A stretch of 8,675 nt of DNA. It comes from Candidatus Cloacimonadota bacterium. Its GTDB lineage: Bacteria; Cloacimonadota; Cloacimonadia; Cloacimonadales; Cloacimonadaceae. The notes beneath the pieces are model-generated. The model searched no databases and had not been told where the DNA came from. It saw nothing but the letters and a program-made list of their open reading frames with translations. The translations under genes were made by a program, and so were the position numbers. The stretch's first letter is position 1. Each line of letters begins with the position of its first letter. This document shows positions 7,121 to 8,675 of this stretch, piece after piece. The stretch spans positions 1 through 8,675 of the forward strand of contig JAAYQD010000337.1 of NCBI GenBank assembly GCA_012519465.1, given 5' to 3'.

Positions 7121-7137
7121 AGCGCAGCGAGCTCCCT
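7121..7137 (+). repeat. 17-bp dispersed direct repeat, copy 2
   Basis: AGCGCAGCGAGCTCCCT, 16 of 17 identical to 6025-6041. It merges with the first heptad of array 3 and begins 18 bases after the ABC ATPase stop codon. Confidence 0.7.
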
Positions 7138-7177
7138 GTTCTCTGGCCTCTGGTCTCTGGTCTCTGGCTTGCGCAGC
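7132..7177 (-). repeat. Heptanucleotide array 3 with GCTGCGCAAGC head (inverted relative to array 2)
   Basis: Read on the minus strand, GCTGCGCAAGC (7177-7167) is followed by five 7-bp units: CAGAGAC twice, CAGAGGC, CAGAGAA, CAGGGAG. Head and heptads match array 2 in reverse orientation (10 of 11 in the head). The last unit runs into the minus-strand form of the 17-bp repeat. Confidence 0.7.
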
Positions 7178-7195
7178 AATGCCAAAAAACATCTC

Positions 7196-7223
7196 TTGAC
7201 AAAAAAGCGGCTCTCATTTTAAT
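7196..7223 (+). promoter_or_regulatory. Sigma70-type promoter of the DUF134-NifX-ATPase operon
   Basis: TTGACA (7196-7201), 16 bases, then TTTAAT (7218-7223, 5 of 6 to consensus), in AT-rich DNA that contrasts with the GC-rich repeats just upstream. Transcription would start near 7230, about 48 bases before the GTG start of the DUF134 gene. Confidence 0.65.
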
Positions 7224-7237
7224 TGAACATAAGTTCA
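7224..7237. promoter_or_regulatory. Candidate operator palindrome TGAAC-N4-GTTCA
   Basis: A perfect 5-bp inverted repeat with a 4-base spacer (ATAA) immediately after the proposed -10 and across the likely transcription start. A dimeric regulator bound here would block the promoter; the DUF134 protein encoded next is the obvious candidate. Inference from position only. Confidence 0.4.
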
Positions 7238-7277
7238 TTATAACTGACCTGTAACAAGAGCAAGATAAGGAGTAAAT

Positions 7278-7724
7278 GTGGCAAGAGCCAAAGCTGTAAG
7301 AGTGTTGCGAGACCTGCCCATCGTGAAAGGATTTCGTCCTTTGTGGATGCGTCCCAGTTACCGTTCTGCGGTCACGATGGCATTGGAGGAGTACGAGGCC
7401 ATCCGTCTGGTGGATTATGAGCGGCTCACTCACGAGCAGGCTTCTATCAGCATGGGTGTTTCCCGCCCCACGCTTACCCGCATTTACGAGCAGGCACGCA
7501 TCAAATTAGGCACTGCCCTTGTGGAAGGGCGCAGCTTTTTAATCGAAGGCGGCGAGGTGAAGCTGAGCGGTCATCACTACTACTGTGAGGAATGCCAGCA
7601 CAAGTTTGTCCAAAAAGAAAAGCACCCCAAGCCACAGAATTGTCCCACCTGCTCCTCCCAGCGCATCACCAACCTCAGCGAATGCTTTATGCAGGGCTGC
7701 CGGCGTTGCTCGCGCTGCCGCTAA
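7278..7724 (+). CDS. UPF0251/DUF134 family HTH regulator with cysteine-rich C-terminus
   Basis: 148 residues, start codon GTG. AAGGAG (7267-7272) lies 5 bases before it, while the ATG two bases upstream is in another frame. The N-terminus (MARAKAVR...) and the L.EYEAIRLVDYERLTHEQAS..MGVSRPTLTRIYEQARIKLGTALVEG region (about 36-84) match the UPF0251/DUF134 family, a sigma-factor-like helix-turn-helix at about 51-75. After IEGG (89-92) comes a zinc-ribbon-like CEEC (103-106) and CPTC (122-125). A tail follows with C136, C141, C144 and C147, which could hold a further metal or Fe-S cluster. Family members often sit beside NifX-like genes, as here. I infer an autoregulating metal- or redox-responsive regulator of the downstream genes; no target is proven for the family as far as I know. 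Confidence 0.88.
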   Translation: MARAKAVRVLRDLPIVKGFRPLWMRPSYRSAVTMALEEYEAIRLVDYERLTHEQASISMGVSRPTLTRIYEQARIKLGTALVEGRSFLIEGGEVKLSGHHYYCEECQHKFVQKEKHPKPQNCPTCSSQRITNLSECFMQGCRRCSRCR

Positions 7725-7736
7725 GAGGAGCTTTCC

Positions 7737-7778
7737 ATGCATATCATCCAAAAATACCATACCAAAATAAACATATAA
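7737..7778 (+). CDS. Possible 13-residue leader peptide between DUF134 and NifX-like genes
   Basis: ATG at 7737 is preceded 6 bases earlier by a strong GAGGAG (7725-7730), better than the site of the following real gene, and reads MHIIQKYHTKINI before TAA at 7776. The peptide is basic and isoleucine-rich. It may be a translated leader that couples the two genes, or simply chance. No family is recognisable. Confidence 0.2.
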   Translation: MHIIQKYHTKINI

Positions 7779-7791
7779 AAGGAAGTTCGTT

Positions 7792-8124
7792 ATGAAAATA
7801 GCAATCCCCATCACCAACAACAAGTTAAGTCCTCATTTTGGACATTGCGAGACCTTCAGTATTTTTACTGTGGCAGACAAGCAGATTGTGCAAGAAACCA
7901 GCGTGGTGCCACCTCCCCACGAGCCCGGATCTCACCCCCGTTTCCTCAAAGAACAGGGTTGCAGCGTGATCATCGCCGGCGGAATGGGCGGTCGTGCCCA
8001 GGATTTGTTTCATGACAGTGGTATCCAAACCATTATTGGCGCACCCGATTTGCCACCTGAAGAGTTGGTGACTTGCTATCTGCAAGGGAAGCTGGAAAGC
8101 GGCGACAACCTCTGTGACCACTAA
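7792..8124 (+). CDS. NifX/ORP-like protein (dinitrogenase iron-molybdenum cofactor family)
   Basis: 110 residues, a complete single-domain member of the NifX/NifB-C/NafY family, small RNase-H-like-fold proteins that bind Fe-Mo or Mo-Cu-S clusters. Family landmarks are MKIAIP at the start, SPHFGHCETF (13-22), HEPGSHPRFLKEQG (43-56), VIIAGGMGGRAQDLF (59-73), and the NLCDH C-terminus (106-110). C19, C57, C95, C108 and several histidines are possible metal ligands. AAGGA lies about 8 bases before the ATG. Its place just before a ferredoxin-bearing MinD-type ATPase, with no nif structural genes, matches ORP (orange protein) loci of anaerobes rather than nitrogen fixation. Which metal it carries cannot be told from the sequence. 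Confidence 0.92.
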   Translation: MKIAIPITNNKLSPHFGHCETFSIFTVADKQIVQETSVVPPPHEPGSHPRFLKEQGCSVIIAGGMGGRAQDLFHDSGIQTIIGAPDLPPEELVTCYLQGKLESGDNLCDH

Positions 8125-8128
8125 AGCG

Positions 8129-8675
8129 ATGAGACTTGCAATAGCCAGCGGCAAAGGCGGCACAGGCAAGACCACCTTAGCGGTGAACCTGGCAAGCTTC
8201 CTGGCCCAGGAAAATGAAACCCTATTGGTGGATCTGGATGTGGAAGAGCCCAATAGCGGCATCTTTATCCAGGGCCGGCAGACCCTTGATCAGGACGTGG
8301 CACGCAAAGTGCCCCTGTGGGAGCAATCCCTCTGCACTCTCTGCGGCAAATGCCCCTCCTGGTGCAAATTCAACGCCCTCTTGCGCTTGGGCGATACCAT
8401 CCTGGTATTGCCAGAGCTGTGCCACTCCTGCTATGCCTGCTCTGAGCTCTGCCCCACCTCCGCATTGCCCATGCAGGATATGCCTTTGGGCGCATTTCGT
8501 GGGATAAAAGCAGGCAAGCTCAACTTTCTGGAAAGCCGTCTGGAAATCGGCGTGGAACAGGCATCCCCTCTGATTGATAAGACCCTGCATTATATTGATG
8601 AGCATCATGCCCATGTGGATTATCAGATCCTGGATTGCCCCCCGGGAACGTCCTGCAGCATGGTTTCTGCCACCA
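8129..8675 (+). CDS. MinD/Mrp-type P-loop ATPase with inserted two-cluster ferredoxin domain (3' end cut by window)
   Basis: 182 residues, open at the window end; family members run to about 280-300, so roughly 100 are missing. It belongs to the MinD-superfamily ATPases with an inserted ferredoxin domain (COG1149), thought to handle Fe-S or metal-sulfur clusters in the cytoplasm. Deviant Walker A KGGTGKTT is at 9-16, the VDLDVEEPN switch at 34-42, and Walker B plus DCPPGTS at 169-175. Between them are two 4Fe-4S motifs of the form CxxCxxCxxxC: C69, C72, C75, C79 and C98, C101, C104, C108 (then Pro). The ATG at 8129 is 4 bases after the NifX-like stop, so translation is probably coupled; an in-frame GTG at 8114 is an alternative start, but neither has a clear ribosome site. 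A second ATPase of this kind often follows in such loci. Confidence 0.93.
   Translation, partial: MRLAIASGKGGTGKTTLAVNLASFLAQENETLLVDLDVEEPNSGIFIQGRQTLDQDVARKVPLWEQSLCTLCGKCPSWCKFNALLRLGDTILVLPELCHSCYACSELCPTSALPMQDMPLGAFRGIKAGKLNFLESRLEIGVEQASPLIDKTLHYIDEHHAHVDYQILDCPPGTSCSMVSAT

Noticed and set aside
6128..7177. Insertion sequence carrying the ABC gene
   Set aside because: The flanking inverted repeats are composite low-complexity arrays, with no transposase and no clear target-site duplication; kept only as repeats.
7056..7433. 125-residue minus-strand frame across the heptad array and DUF134 start
   Set aside because: Much of it translates the repeats (QRPETRGQR pattern) and it runs against a real gene and promoter.
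7792..8124. Nitrogen fixation gene nifX proper
   Set aside because: No nifHDK, nifB, nifE or nifN nearby, and the neighbours fit ORP-type loci; the family call is kept without the nif symbol.
7825..8262. 145-residue minus-strand frame opposite the NifX-like gene and ATPase start
   Set aside because: Shadow of two well-supported genes; no family resemblance.

Overview
The window looks like chromosome from a Gram-negative, probably anaerobic bacterium of the Bacteroidota/Cloacimonadota (FCB) side of the tree. The evidence is a fused LpxC-FabZ protein, a lipid A gene run of skp, lpxD and lpxC/fabZ, a two-subunit glycine decarboxylase (GcvPA plus GcvPB), and an anaerobe-type iron-sulfur/NifX-like locus. 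Cloacimonadota is my best guess but remains an inference. G+C is about half by eye.

Left part, minus strand (1-5790). Five tightly packed genes read leftward from one good promoter at 5763-5790: gcvPA, gcvPB (8-base overlap), skp/ompH (19-base gap), lpxD (2-base gap) and lpxC-fabZ (37-base gap, running off the left edge). The spacing suggests one transcript joining glycine cleavage to outer-membrane and lipid A assembly. gcvT, gcvH, bamA and lpxA are not in the window.

Middle (about 5805-6328 and 7103-7195). These stretches have no convincing gene but are dense in short repeats. They hold three heptanucleotide arrays (CAGRGGC-like and CAGGTTT-like), an 11-bp phased CAAGGG array, two long hairpins, two GTCTC/GAGAC hairpin units, a CTCAAC motif recurring every 21-23 bases, and a 17-bp direct repeat. 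Two heptad arrays, each with a GCTGCGCRAGC tail, lie in inverted orientation on either side of a lone FecE/BtuD-type ABC ATPase gene (6329-7102) that has no permease beside it.

Right part, plus strand (7196-8675). A promoter with an overlapping TGAAC-N4-GTTCA palindrome precedes a UPF0251/DUF134 regulator that starts at GTG and has an unusually cysteine-rich C-terminus. It is followed by a NifX/ORP-like protein of the dinitrogenase iron-molybdenum cofactor family and by the first two thirds of a MinD/Mrp-type ATPase with an inserted two-cluster ferredoxin domain. This resembles the orange-protein (orp) type of locus of anaerobes such as Desulfovibrio. It is the most interesting system in the window, and its function is largely unknown.
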